This document shows positions 22,124-34,209 of a stretch of 64,000 nucleotides of DNA, one piece after another (position 1 is the stretch's first letter; each line of letters opens with the position of its first letter). The notes under the pieces are model-generated. The model saw only the letters and a list, made by a program, of their open reading frames with translations. It made no database searches and was not told the DNA's origin. The DNA is taken from positions 66,646,424 through 66,710,423 of the forward strand of contig NC_086024.1 of assembly GCF_036323735.1 (NCBI RefSeq). Direction: 5' to 3'. The position numbers and the translations under genes are program-made. Origin of the DNA: Rattus norvegicus. Its lineage: Eukaryota > Chordata > Mammalia > Rodentia > Muridae.

Positions 22124-22628
22124 TGTCCCTGCCAGCGGGGACCCAGTTATTCAGGGTCCCGAAGAGGCTTTCTACCTGTGGGCCAAAATGGGGGTGAAGA
22201 GAAGAAGGAGACCAAGCAAAAGTTCTGTTGTCAAGGTCTCGTTTATTGGGGTGAATGTTACAGCTTTTAAGGCTTTCAGGTAGGGGGAGTGTCCTTTGTG
22301 AAACACAGAGGAACGGGAGGTGCGGATACAGGCAGTGATAGCTGGAGGCAAAGAGGTCAGGCGGTAGACGGTGAGGTCAGGCGGTGGAGACACTGGGTGT
22401 TGATTCAGGAGGTAGCAGGTATCTGCTAAGGGAGCTGAGGCATCCCTTGAATGTTATCTTCCTGTGCCATAAATTCATGGGAGAGGCTTTCATTCAACAA
22501 TCTTAAGACTTAAGGCAGTCATCTTAGGGGTGAGTCTCTGTGGCCAAACAGCCCAAAGTCACCTAGCCACTTTGAGCCATGCAGTCAAAAAGCGGCTAGG
22601 CCCAAATCCAATACAGCTCCGTGCAACA
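22124..22628 (-). mobile_element. Solo LTR, ERVK-like, antisense
   Basis: Read on the minus strand it starts TGTTGCACGGAGCTG and ends about GGCAGGGACA, roughly 505 bp with TG...CA ends. Near the 3' part it has an AATAAA-like signal (caataaacgagacc, minus strand) followed by a pyrimidine-rich stretch and a 'gggaccctgaataactggg' segment, the U3-R-U5 layout of betaretrovirus-like LTRs. The 6-mer aaagtg spans both outer junctions, compatible with a short target-site duplication. There is no internal gag-pol DNA on either side, so it is a recombined solo LTR. Family name not assigned. Confidence 0.75.
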
Positions 22629-23083
22629 CTTTCTAGTCTCAACTAGATTCATAATGAAAATATACAGAATACCTGATGGAATATCTTTTAAAAACATTCT
22701 AGATATGTCACTTATCTGGCATAGAAACCAATGTTAAACCAAAATCGGAATCTTTAAGGTTAAGTTCCTGAGGGATTCTAGTAAATTCTGGGCATTTTCT
22801 CTTTTATTGGCAGCTGTAAAAGACTCACTATTGAAGAAAAAAAGGCAAAACTATAATTAACCATGGTCAACAATCCAATAAAAACCTTAAATGAACGCAG
22901 CCAGCCTTAGTTGTTTGAATTACTCTTCAACAATAACTGCAACCATAGTGACAGTTGAATGGTTTGATCAGTGATAGGTTAGAAAATTTCATGTAGATTA
23001 AAGCCTTACTGTGTCTCTTGTGCTTTATTGCTACTATGAAAACTTGGAGTCCTTACTGCTACCCTGAGACTAGAAGTCTAAAG
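22629..23083. other. No recognised feature
   Basis: About 455 bp of AT-rich DNA between the solo LTR and a composite SINE. Confidence 0.4.
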
Positions 23084-23085
23084 CT

Positions 23086-23420
23086 TTGGTGCTGGGAGGC
23101 AGTTCAGTCAGATATATGCCTGTTGTGCAAACACAAGTAGCTAAATCCAAATTCCCAGCACTCGTGCAAAAAAGCCAGACACTGTAGTACATGGTATAAC
23201 CCTAAGTCTGAGGAGGTCTAGACAAATGGATCCCATGACCCATGGGCCAGCTAGTCTAGCCATCTGCTAAGCCCTATATTCAGTGAGAGATCCTGTCACA
23301 AAATAATGGAAAAAAAGGTAGAGAGTTGCTAAGGAAAGACACTAACCTTGACCTTGATTTCTACTCTCTGCATACATGTGCATACACCTGTGTCCACACC
23401 CCACAAGCGCATGCACACAA
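23086..23420 (+). mobile_element. Composite SINE (B2/B3-type head with B1-like middle)
   Basis: 'gctgggaggcagttcagtca' (tRNA-type head), 'caaattcccagcactc', 'gtagtacatggtataacc' (B1-like), 'gccagctagtctagcc', 'cagtgagagatcctgtcaca', 'gaaagacactaaccttgacc' and a 'gcatacatgtgcatacacc' ending occur in the same order as in the related copy at 59965-60240. This is a well-known rodent tRNA/7SL composite SINE layout. The subfamily name is uncertain. Confidence 0.65.
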
Positions 23421-23687
23421 GTAAAAAGAAATATAAAATCAAGAAGCAATACACATATCAACATGTTGGTCACTCAACTATTATCACATCTAAAGATAAT
23501 AAACAAAAGTAAAATTAGCGAGTTTTGCTCAAAGCCACTGAGCAACAGGGAGATTTATGTGTTATTCAAGAGTCCAGCTGTAACTGATAGATTTATATAA
23601 AATGGGTTAAATAAAAGAGAATAGAAAATAAACTCTTTATGGCTAAGTGGACTTTAAAGAATATTTTCATCTTTAGACCTTCTACTA

Positions 23688-24055
23688 GTTACTTTTCTGC
23701 TTCTGCAATGATATGACTATAAGCAACTAATAGCAGGACTAGTTGATTTGGGCTTAGAATCCTGGAGGAATCATAGTCCATTATGGTGGGATCTCAGCAG
23801 CAAACCGTAAGCCCAGCAGCAGGTTGTCAGGTGTAGGAAGTGGAATGCTGAAATCTTCAAATGCAAACACAAAGCAGAGAAAACAAATGGAAGAAGAACA
23901 AGCTTTAGGTTCTAAAAGCCTCCCTCGTAACTCACTTTCTCTAGCAAGGTGATATGCTCTTAAACTCCCCAAACAGCACCACCAACTGGGGACCAAGTAT
24001 CCAAATACCAGAGACTGTGGGGATATTTCTCATCCAAACCACCAGAAACCTGAAC
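23688..24055 (-). mobile_element. MaLR LTR (ORR1/MT group), antisense
   Basis: Plus strand: 'agttacttttctgcttctgc', 'agtccattatggtggga', 'aaactccccaaacagcacc', 'accaactggggaccaagta', 'ccaaataccagagactg' and 'atatttctcatccaaacc', in the order expected of an antisense MaLR LTR. Compare the copy at 33881-34200. Confidence 0.8.
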
Positions 24056-24144
24056 TGGTCAGAATAAAAGCACTTTTTCTGTTTTTTTTTAATCTAAATC
24101 ACATATTTCTGTATATATCAAATATAATTAAATTTATTTCTTTG

Positions 24145-24335
24145 AAAAAATTTTATTGGCTATTTTGGTATCTACATTTCAAATGTTATTCCCTTTCCCA
24201 GTTTCCCAGATGTAAATCCCCTATCCCATCCCCTTCCGCTCCCTCTATAAGGGTCCTACCCTCCCCAACCACCCCCCTTCCCACCCCTCTCAACATTTCC
24301 CTATTTCTTAAATATTTGTAACTACAAGTCAACCT
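24145..24335 (-). mobile_element. L1 3'UTR end, antisense
   Basis: 'ctacatttcaaatgttattc' followed by 'ccctttcccagtttcccaga' and a C-rich stretch (ccccctatcccatcccc-like) is the reverse complement of the L1 3' terminus. It abuts the 3' end of the antisense MaLR LTR upstream. Confidence 0.85.
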
Positions 24336-24339
24336 CATC

Positions 24340-26075
24340 CAGCTTCCCAGTGTGCCTCGAATTTGCCCCACTGCCCATTTTGCCATTCTAGTGCATTTGC
24401 TACCAAGTCCATCAACAGAATCACCTGCTGTGCATTATTATTGGGTCAGATCCTGACTAATACAGAAAGCCCACTCCTAAAGAGACAAAACAGAGAATAG
24501 AGGAAAACAATATGGAAATAGTAGATGACAGTGAAAATGCCTGACACTAAACCAGTATGGCATTTCATACAGGCATAATAGACTAGACAAGGCCAATAAA
24601 GAAAGAGAAAATAGATGGAGAATTTTCAGAATTGTTAGATTCTCTCACTTTTTCAGGCTATGGAAGTCCAATATATCCCTAGAAGAATAGAGAACAATAG
24701 ACCCACCTAGGAACACGGTATGGAAGCTGAAAATCCCAAGACAACATTAGAAAGAGTCAGAAAGGACAGCACCCTCATAAAGGATTCACAAGAAGCATGG
24801 GAGGAGATTGGCCAGCAGGAATAGTGCAAGTCGATGAAATAGAATAAGAAAGAAAAAGACTTCAGAGGGATCCAAATAATATATAAATTAACAATAGCAA
24901 AGAGTATTCAGAGGCAGCATAAGCAAAGCATGCTAAAGTGTGCAACAAACTGTAGTAAGGGTAAGAATTGAGAGCCACATTCTTTCTGCTCAATACGACT
25001 CTCTGGCGCTTCGTTTAACACAGTAATGTGTGTATGGTGTGTTACGCTACCAGGTGTGGGTGAATGTTGCAGGTGGTAATGTTTTTTGTTGTTGTTTTGT
25101 TTTCTGACTCTTGTACCCTTTAGACTAATCTTTTTTAAGGTGAGCCACTTTAGTCCATGAGCTTCCAGGGTGCTAGGTCTTTGCTTAGACTATAGGACAG
25201 GTTTTCAAACACTCAGGCCAAGTATCCATCAGTCTGTGCCTAACTAAAATGTGTATGCAACGCTATCATTGTCTTCCCATTCTGCCCTCTGCGTCTTTCA
25301 CCCCTTGGCATGCTCCTCTGCTTAGTGTATATTCTTTGCCATTGTTCTAGCAGTGATCAACTGCAGTGTGTATGTCTTTGGGATTTCTCTATGGCCTTCT
25401 TCTTGGAGGGGCATTATGTTCATTTGTGTATTTATTTAGTTACTTATTCGTGCTTTTGAATCTATAACAGATCTATAATGTTTCTGAAAGTGACAAAGGA
25501 AAATATTAACAACTTGCAAGCTGCCTGCTCATCATTTCTTATATTCTAGTGATCCTCCAATGAATTTCAAAATGCCTCAATGTAAGGCTGACATATTATT
25601 TATTTTATTGACTCATTAAGCCAATATTACATTTGCCATCTGGAAGATGCTATCCTGGTTGCTGGGGTGAATCTGATACTGCCAGTCATCTATGAAAAGA
25701 CTCACATGTGGATGAAAACAGATCAGGAAAATGGCCAGTTAGTTCCATAGTGGTAGAGGACATGTGCCTTAGACAAGCAGATCCAGGAACTGGACATTAA
25801 ATGACAAGGGCAGATTTGCAAGAAGCAAAACAGGTATGTATAATCTAGAATGTATCAGAAAGAGCAACAGCTGCAAACAGGCAAGACACTCCCTCCCCCC
25901 AAAAAAATTAGACTTCAATCTAATTTGAACAAATGAAACAAGCTTAAAGAGTTTAAAGGGTAAGACACTTTCATTTTGATCTTCCTAGGTCGTTTTAGAC
26001 ATGTTCTTATGTCTGTATGAGCATCTTAACATCAGTAAATCAGTCCCTGAAGCACTCTCAAGATTTTAATCAAGA
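24340..26075. other. No confidently recognised feature
   Basis: About 1.7 kb. A purine-rich segment at 24460-24900 has the texture of a retroelement internal region (many 'agaa/gaaag' words), but I could not match it to a family. The remainder looks unique. Confidence 0.35.
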
Positions 26076-26081
26076 ATGTTT

Positions 26082-26249
26082 GGGTGCCAGCAAACTGTCT
26101 CAGTGGGTAAAAGTGCTTCCCAAAAAAGCCTTTTGATGTGGCCTTTTCCAGTCGCAGAACCCATGTAAAGGTAGAAGGGGAAATCAACTGCAAAGTCTCA
26201 TTCATCAGCCTCCACACATGCACTGCAACATGTGTATTGGTATATAGCG

Positions 26250-26252
<3 letters not shown>
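26082..26252 (+). mobile_element. B3 SINE (B2 superfamily)
   Basis: 'tgccagcaaactgtctcagt', 'gggtaaaagtgcttcc', 'cagtcgcagaacccatgtaa', 'aggtagaaggggaaatcaac' and 'catcagcctccacacatgca' match a B3-type tRNA-derived SINE in sense orientation. Its 3' CA-rich tail has expanded into the compound microsatellite that follows. Confidence 0.75.
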
Positions 26253-26312
<60 letters not shown>

Positions 26313-26334
26313 CGCGCGCGCGCGCGCACACACG
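26253..26334 (+). repeat. Compound (CT)n-(CG)n-(CA)n microsatellite
   Basis: About 22 CT units, then 15 uninterrupted CG units (26297-26326), then CACACACG. A pure (CG)15 run is rare in mammalian DNA because CpG decays. The reading frames of alternating Arg/Ala and Arg/Glu over it are artefacts. Confidence 0.98.
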
Positions 26335-26890
26335 CTTTTTTAAGAAAAGGGGATATTTAATTTACTTTTGAACTTATTTTCTTATCACAGTCTAGAAAGA
26401 ACTAAAACAAAAAAAAAAAGTTACCACTAGGTACACAGGCTAAACACAATAGATACCTATACTCATTAAAATGAATCTTTGTTTTAACAATCAGAGCAAA
26501 TTACCCACTGGGGAAAATAAAGCCACGAGCATACATATTGAAGAAATAAATCTGGTGGAAAAAACGGTACTTATTGTTTTAATTTTCATTTCTTTGGCTA
26601 GCAATAAAGTTGGACTCATTCACCTAAGATTGTTGGTCTTTGGGCATTTAATTTATTTATTTCTTTAATTATTATTTATAGAAACTTCTTTAAATATTTT
26701 CCCCTTTTCAATACAGAGTATTTTTTTAAAGAATTTTTAACAATTACTCATCAATTCGTGAATCTTAGCCTTTCTTTTTCATTTACATTATTAAATTTCT
26801 GCTCGTTTTTATATTTTTAACTTCACAATGTTTTAACAAGGTTTCTTTTACTCTTAAGTCTACCTTTATAGTGTCTTTATAATATTTTCC
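26335..26890. other. AT-rich sequence, no recognised feature
   Basis: Very T- and A-rich, possibly an eroded continuation of the antisense L1 that follows. Confidence 0.4.
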
Positions 26891-26894
26891 TTGA

Positions 26895-27190
26895 ATTTGA
26901 AGCTCTTCTCAAGAATGACTTTACAGAATATATGAAACTAGATTTTTCTTCAATTTATTTGATTTTTTCATATTTAAGAACTAATTTTTGGCATAGGATA
27001 TAAGAAAAAGACAGGTCTCCATCTTTGCTCAATGAGTTTATTAATCGACTGCTAGAATATTCTTTGCCTTTTCAAGTAATTGGAAATATGAGTTTTGTCA
27101 AGTTATTACTAAGTACATTAGATTTTCCTAAGACACTTTATTCATTTTCACTGATTTAACTTTATATTCTTGTACTATACAATGTTAGAA
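26895..27190 (-). mobile_element. Ancient L1 ORF2 fragment, antisense
   Basis: Plus strand 'ggcataggatataagaaaaa', 'gacaggtctccatctttg', 'caatgagtttattaatcg', 'tcaagttattactaag', then 'cttgtactatacaatg' follow the order of an antisense L1 ORF2 (the well-known 'gttccattgatctatgt...ttttgtaccagtaccatg' region). It is highly diverged, so of mammalian-wide age. Confidence 0.55.
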
Positions 27191-27194
27191 ACTG

Positions 27195-30100
27195 AATTTA
27201 CTAATGTAACTGTATTCATATCTGGAATTCATGTAATATGTGTTCTCAGAGCTGAGGATTTTAAATAGCTGTGCTCACTTTAAATGCTTATCAGCTCACA
27301 GCTGACAAATCTGTGTAGGTGTCTTGAACAGAAGATACCTGGAAATGCAAGCAACAAGAAACCTACTTTTGAGAGACTAAATATTTCAAGGGTAAGTACC
27401 ATGGAAATTTTGGAAACTGTGTTGTGCCCGTGAATTCTGTGATAGATACAAAAGCTTACCCATGCAAATTCACAAGTAGAAGCTACAATGAATGAATGAA
27501 CTCATGCAGACAACAAACACATCAGAACAAGAATTCCACTGAAATCTTACTCATAATGCTCCATGTTTCCACTATTTAATCAGCTGATGAAGCAAAAATG
27601 AGTGAAAAGGGAATCCACTACCAAAATGTAAATAAAAAGGAAAGATTTTACTAATGTATATTTAACATCAAAGCCACTTTTCAAATACATTAAATCAATT
27701 TCATTCATTATTTAAGTTCAGAGACATCATCAGCAAACCAAAACAACTAATGTTCCTTGATCATTTTGAATCAAATTGATTTGTAAAGCATTTTTAGAAG
27801 GTCCCATTTAACCAGTAAAAATGATGCTAAGTGTGAAGGAGTTTTAATTAGGACATTCATTTATTCAATTTGATGATCATTTCAGTAATTATAAGCGATT
27901 AATAAATGCCAACACCCCTATGGTAGCCCATTGTGCTTAAGCCTTTAAAGCACGTCTCTGAATTAGCCATCTTGCATTGTAAAACCAGGAGATTATTTTT
28001 AATAACAAACGGAAGATCTATTTGCCATTTCTGGCTTTACTTTACCTTAATTTAGATTGTTAAATTATTAATCTATATTTTAGATATGTTTTTGTTCTCC
28101 TAAGTAACTTATAAGATATGTGTGCATCTCTCAAAATGTAGTTGATCCCCTTTTCCTCTCTTTATCATATGGGACATGGTGAGTTTCAAGATAGCTTGAA
28201 CAACTATTTTCCTAAGTACCCACTTAGGTACCAGAGAAAGGCAACAGAGAGCATTAAATGAAGTCATAGTAGCCAGTACACAAGACTTCAAAGCCCATTA
28301 CCTAAAAATAGTCATGATGTTCTGCCCTGCAAGGGAAACATAGAGTGAAAGACATTTTTACTTTACTTTTTTATTGGGTAGTTTTAGACAGTCACCCCAT
28401 TGTCCAGAGGATAAATTTCTCGTTTATTAAACTTCTCTCTAGTGGAAACGATTAATGAAGGGTGTTTCTCACTCTCTGACACACTTTCTGGGCTACTGCA
28501 TGTTCACAACATCCTTTGAGCTTTATTAAAACATATTGCTCTAATATAACAGCAGATTCCCTGATTTTAATACAATTCCAACTCCAAATTCATTTTGACC
28601 TGGGATTTATTTCCTGAAATGAGCAATGCATACATTTAAAATATTTGCAATTTCAGTTCCTATTCCACGTGCTCCAGTTATTTGAAATGTGTATTTAAAT
28701 GTTAAATTTCCTATGAGATTCACAGCCACTTTAGATATAGCAAAAATCAGATTAGAGCACATATTTCTGTCCTGAAGAACTGAATTATATTTCTAGGGAA
28801 AAAATAATCATTCAAGATGCATTTATTTCTTAAAATATGAATAAGCTTATTTAGCATAGCAAGGTTTAACTAAGCAATATATTCCCTAAACTAATGCAAG
28901 TTTTCAAGTTTTGGAAAATGAATAAGAACATAGCCACTAACATTCCAAAAAGAGATGGAGGAACAACCTAGGGAACCAATTAGTTTAGAACTTCCAAGTA
29001 ACTTTTTCTACCATTAGATCTATAACATCATTCTACTTTATCTGCAACATCTTTTCTACATCTTATATTTTCTACTGTAAGAGCTATGAACAACTGCATG
29101 CGTGAGCGTGTGGGGGGGTGTGGGGGGGTGTGTGTGCACATGTACATCAGTGTACATGGGTCCATGCTGGGCCTGACTCCTCTTAGCAAAGAATAAAAGT
29201 GGGACCAATGCAACCCTGGCTGTTGAATTCACTCACTACCTTCCTGTCAGTTTGTTCCAGTCTCAAGATGAAATGAAAAATCATTCTGACTCACTGCTTT
29301 CTCTCACAACACTATTACTGGAATAATTACACAAAGGAGCACTCAAGCTGAACCATTAGACTGAGCAATGCACATCTTCATTGATTTTCAGTGGGAATGG
29401 AGGCAAAATTCATTTAAGATCACATGCCTAGGAGTTAAAAAGAAGTAAAAATAGCAAAGTTCAGAAGTATGATCTCATAGCCTGTTGTCAGCATCAATGT
29501 TGACCCTTCAGTGTAGTTATTCTTTCACTCCAAGCAGTGATCTTATGTCTAGAAATTACCTCTTTAAAGAGAAAGATCAGTGCATTTCTTACACCTCACC
29601 TCCTAAAATAAACCTCGCCCTGGTGAAAGCCACTGGTCAATTCTGTTGTCAACACAAAACTACAACTCTTGCCTCAAAGAGCATTTAAGAGATTGTTTAT
29701 TCTGCAGTCAAATATAAGTAGCCATAGACTAGGAAATGAACTCAAGTTATCCAAGTTTCTGTATTCAATGTGACAACAATTTCATAAAAATTTTTATAGT
29801 AATAGGACAAAGAATATCATAAGTCAAAATAATTTTTAAATATGCTCAGAGAAATTCCAGGCAGACAGCCTACAAAGAAACAAGAAAATATTTGTTGTAG
29901 GCTCAGATACTTTCTCATGGCATACTTAGCTTTTTGGTTGGTGGAAGCTAGAGGTCCACTTGTCACTTCAAATGATTTGCCTAATAGTTATAAAGATGTT
30001 AAGCCACATACGGAAATCGATAGTAAATGTCTAAAAGAGACTTGCTAGACCAAGATAATTTGTAATTTAATTCCAGACCTAAATCAGAAAAAATACAAGG

Positions 30101-33080
30101 TTTTATTTGAGAAGAAAATTAAGTATATAACTTTCTGGTCTTTCAATTGCCCTGAATCTAGAACAACATGTGAGGCTTCAATGAGCATAAGAAAACAAAG
30201 CTCTGTCATCACTGCTGGAGTCCTTGTACAATGCTAGAAGTAGCAAGACATCATAGGATAAACGAGATTCACAGTTGGAAATGAACTCTTGACACAGGAA
30301 TGAATAACCTAATCTTCTCACTACTTGTCTATCATTACAGCTACCAACAGTCAGGAATTTGTGTATTTCAATAACCACATCACATGATTAGAAAAAATGC
30401 ACATATTACATATCTATATTATACACATGTTAAACTTAAATATTATATAAAATATATCTATACATTTAGCATACATCATACGTATATTAAATTTAGCCCC
30501 AAGTCTTTGGTTAGATTTTGTTTTGTTCTTATTGTTATTTATTTTCAATTCAGAGATAATCAAAAACATTTATTTTGCTTAATATATGGGTTATAAATTT
30601 GGAAAAAGCCTAAGGTGAATGAAATAAAGACACAAGTTATAGTAATGGCCATCATCTTAGTCTGTATCTTCTAGAAAACAAAACTTTCGGCAAGAATTAA
30701 ACAACCCAGGAACTGACTGGGAAGTACAAGGGGAACAAGGAAAGGGAAATGAGGAAGGACCAGGTAAGCTGTTACAAACTGAAGCTTTCTGGATCCCCAG
30801 GGCTTTATCAGTCAGGAAATGAGGCAACGTGAAGTGCTTAAAGCTCTAGAGCTGTAGAAACTGGATCTTTGAAAGAAGATGGAAAGTAATATTGTGGCTT
30901 GAGGTTGTGGGTTGAGGGACATTCCCTCTCTAGTGACACTTGCCCCCCCATCTGTTAGAGATAAGTCATATGGCATGGAGAAGACCAACACGGAAAGGAA
31001 CGGTTATCTGGTTGGCAACCATGATCATCCTTGTTACGTGGTATGGCCTTTCCATGGTATATTCCTGCAGTTCTGAGAACATGGCTCTCCTTCTTCCATT
31101 AAGGAAATGACTAAAATCAAACAGAGGCTTTAAGTTTGAATCAAAAGAATAGTAAAGTCTGAAGAAGAAATCAGGGAGGCAAAGAAGTAGGGTAGAATAG
31201 AATACATAACAAGAAAATAAAGGAAGCATCCATCTTTAAATGAATGAATCTCTAACAACACAAACAGTTTTATTTGACTTTTCAGGTTCTGCTAAGTCAC
31301 TCTGAACCTCAGGCAGATTGGGTTTTCTATCCTAGACCTGAAGGTTTGCTGTCACTGCCCATGACATATTGTCAAGAAAATGAGAAATAAATCAAAGCAT
31401 CGATTTCAGAAGAAGAAAAAAATGTGTAGTGCTCACATATGATCAATCCCATATCACACAGAAGGCAAGCAGGATTGTGGGTCATAAATCCAGAGTCCTT
31501 TTCTCTCAAGATGTTGCATCTCCTGGGTACATCAGGACGGTTTTTATGAATATTTCCACCTGCAAAATGTAATATCAACCAGGATAGAAATATGAATGAA
31601 ATAGAGAGCAACATCAGAAAAGAAGATAAATACCTTTTCAAAAGTTAATATAACTGCCCAGGAAATAAATAATTTAAGTCAGTGTTCTAAGCAGGAACAC
31701 TTTGGCAATTAGAATCTCGGGGGTGAGCTCTGCTTTACGCATCTCACACTCAAAAGGAAAGGAACATTTTAGTGGACATTCGCCCTCTGGATAGAATTAC
31801 ACTGGAGCATATTCTTACTCAATCTCGTGGAGCTAGGATGAGGGCACGGCCATCACTTTTCATTTTGTAAGTCCTTTTGTTTGGCATGAAAGAAAAATTA
31901 TATGTCAAAACCTGTCACTATAGACCAGCTTCTAGTCTTTATTTAAGATGTTGACACATAATACGATCATAGACCTACTGAATTTTATTTGAGTGTGAGC
32001 CTAAAAAAATTCATGCATAATTAAAATACTGGAACAAGATGACTCCAAAGTAAAGGTTATTAAACAACGAATTAAAGTCATTTCAAGGAAACAGTTTATT
32101 TGGTGTGTTTGAACAGCACTGAAAAATGAAAGAACACACCATGTGATACCTCACGGACCCTTTCTAATAGTACATGTGCTAAGGTTTCAAGCCGAGATTT
32201 CCATTATAGACCTAAGAAGACAAGAGTACTTCTGTGCTGTTAATTAACCACCAAAACCTATGGTCTTCCCACCAATAAAAAGCTCTTAAGTAGTTCTGAC
32301 TCAATCATCCAGCAGTGATAACTTAATTGCTAATATAAAAGACCACCCTAATGGAATATTAAGAAAAGGTCTCACTCATGCATTTCTTCGTGGCCCTCCC
32401 TTCTTCACATTCATGTTCTGAGGTTGAGTGACCCATGACCAACTAGGCAGTATATCTAAAATGAAATGAAAAAGTCAAAAATGTACCCAGCTCTTTAATT
32501 ATATTTTTTACTGAGACAGTGTAAATTGGGGTGGACTCTTAAAGTTTTTTAATTTCACTAATAAAGGGATTTACAAATGGTTTCAAATGGAAACACTAAG
32601 GAAATGCTATTAAAGATTAAAACTAAATCTACAGGACAAACAAGCTGTCAATCTTAGCCTCTTTGTGGAAGGGGAGAATGAACAAGAGAAGGAAGAACAC
32701 CCTTAAGGCTGGTGTTTAGGGCAGTTGTGTGGCAGGAGATGGATCTATTAAAGAGTTATCAGAACCTGAAAAGTTAAAAAAAATTACTCAAAAGAAAAAG
32801 ACAAGAAAAAGGACCAGTTGTATGTTTTTGAAACAGCTTCAGAAATGTGGCCAGACAGTTAAACCTCATGTGTTTCTCGGGGACTCACTAGGGTGGAAAT
32901 TTGGGGAAGGAAAGGAGTGTCTCATTAAAGGAATAAATATTTTGTCTACCTCTATAGCATGAATTAAGGTAAACCCACCTTCCTAGGGTTGGTCTCTTGG
33001 CCCAATAACTGACCTGGTCCAACTCGAATGTTAGGTCTCCACCTATGCCACAGGCTAGAAGTTTTTTTTCTTAGTGGGTC
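27195..33080. other. 5.9-kb AT-rich unique stretch, few visible repeats
   Basis: The longest interval without a recognised transposon. It contains a G-rich (GTGGGGGGGT)n patch at 29108-29140. Sub-blocks around 27830-28060 and 28440-28720 have TAATTA/ATTAAT-rich composition with isolated retained CpGs ('aaacgatta', 'ccacgtgctcc'), as many conserved non-coding elements do. Frames of 60-89 codons (for example 30966-31229 and 31372-31641 reverse, 32729-32962 forward) have no recognisable domain. Confidence 0.4.
29108..29142 (+). repeat. Short G-rich tandem repeat
   Basis: Two near-identical units of 'tgtgggggggtg' followed by TG repeats. Only two long G runs, so a quadruplex is marginal. Confidence 0.85.
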
Positions 33081-33084
33081 TTAT

Positions 33085-33205
33085 TTCTACTCATTGTGGT
33101 GCAACTAGTCGGCTTATTATTTAATGTTGTTAATAGGGTATCTGTCTGATTTATAAATTAAGCCTTATTGTAGATATGTATGTGTAAGAAAAGGCATAGC
33201 TTACT
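33085..33205 (+). mobile_element. Tigger/MER2-like DNA transposon fragment
   Basis: 'ttatttaatgttgttaata', 'ctgatttataaattaagcc', 'ttattgtagatatgtatgtg' and 'taagaaaaggcatagctt' match the 3' part of Tigger1/MER2 in order ('gttgttaatctcttactgtgcctaatttataaattaa...'). It is a second scrap of the same superfamily as at 10865-11290, covering a region just before the block seen at 11195 there. Confidence 0.65.
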
Positions 33206-33880
33206 AGTTTGTTGATATTGTTGTTAAATTCATGACCAAAACATTGTAAGGAAAGTATTGTGTTTACTTTCCCTTGGAAGACATGGCCAAGAGTGTATTT
33301 AACTCAGACAGAGCACCAACAACAAACTAAAATACTAGTCCATTGGAGTCCAACTTGCTGATCCAATATGCTTATTAAGTTTACGTGCAGAACATAGGTG
33401 AGAAGCTAACTATGAAAGCATGAACAACCCTAAAGCAACTGTATCATCACAGAATCCCTACTTACATTAATCTCTACTCCCTCTGTATGTTAGTGTTTCT
33501 GGAGATAACTTGTCACAGAAGTGGACAGAAGTAATAGATGGAATGTGTAATAGGGGTCCTGTGACTCTTCCACCTCCCTTCTTTGCCAGGGATTGTTGAA
33601 GTAATAGATCATGTCATTGCAACAGATGCAGCTATCTCTGCACTGTTCTGCTCAGGTAGTAGTCATGGCTACCAGCACAAAGTTATCTTTAAACAGTAGA
33701 ATTATCAGCCACATTATGCTTGGGTAAGTAGAATCTAACTATTACAAAATGGTTTATTTTGGTTAAGTTTCATGGTAGTGTCCACCACGAGGAAGAGGCT
33801 TTTTGGCAGAAGTTTGAAGCAGCCTGAAACATTGAATAACATAAGCAGTCTGTAAACACAAACACTAGAATACCAGGTAT
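33206..33880. other. No recognised feature
   Basis: About 675 bp, unique in appearance. Confidence 0.4.
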
Positions 33881-34205
33881 CTCAGTTACTTTTCTATAGT
33901 TATAATAAAATATCATGACTAAAGGAAGTTATAGAAAAAACATTTTATTTGTGCTTACAGTTCCAGGCACATAGAGACCATGATTTTAGAGTAAAAGGGG
34001 AAATGGAACAGGAAGCCAAGGGCCGTCCTCTGGAATTGTAATCCCAAAAACAAGAATGCAAACTAAAGATGGCACAAGTCTGTAAACTCCCAAAGCAGTG
34101 GCATACTTTGTATAAAGGCCATACCTTCGAAACTTCCCAAATAGACCCATCAATTAGGAACCAAGTATTCAAATGTCTGAGACTATGTTGAACCTCTCAT
34201 TGAAG
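33881..34205 (-). mobile_element. MaLR LTR (ORR1/MT group), antisense
   Basis: Plus strand: 'tctcagttacttttctatag', 'taataaaatatcatgact', 'ttatttgtgcttacagttcc', 'ggaaatggaacaggaagcc', 'aaactcccaaagcagtgg', 'atcaattaggaaccaagt' and 'attcaaatgtctgagac'. Colinear with the antisense MaLR LTR at 23688-24055. A reverse frame of 75 codons here is incidental. Confidence 0.78.
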
Positions 34206-34209
34206 TTAT

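Noticed and set aside
26032..26371. Arg-Ala/Arg-Glu and Leu-Ser repeat frames on both strands
   Set aside because: Caused by the (CT)n-(CG)n microsatellite next to a B3 SINE.
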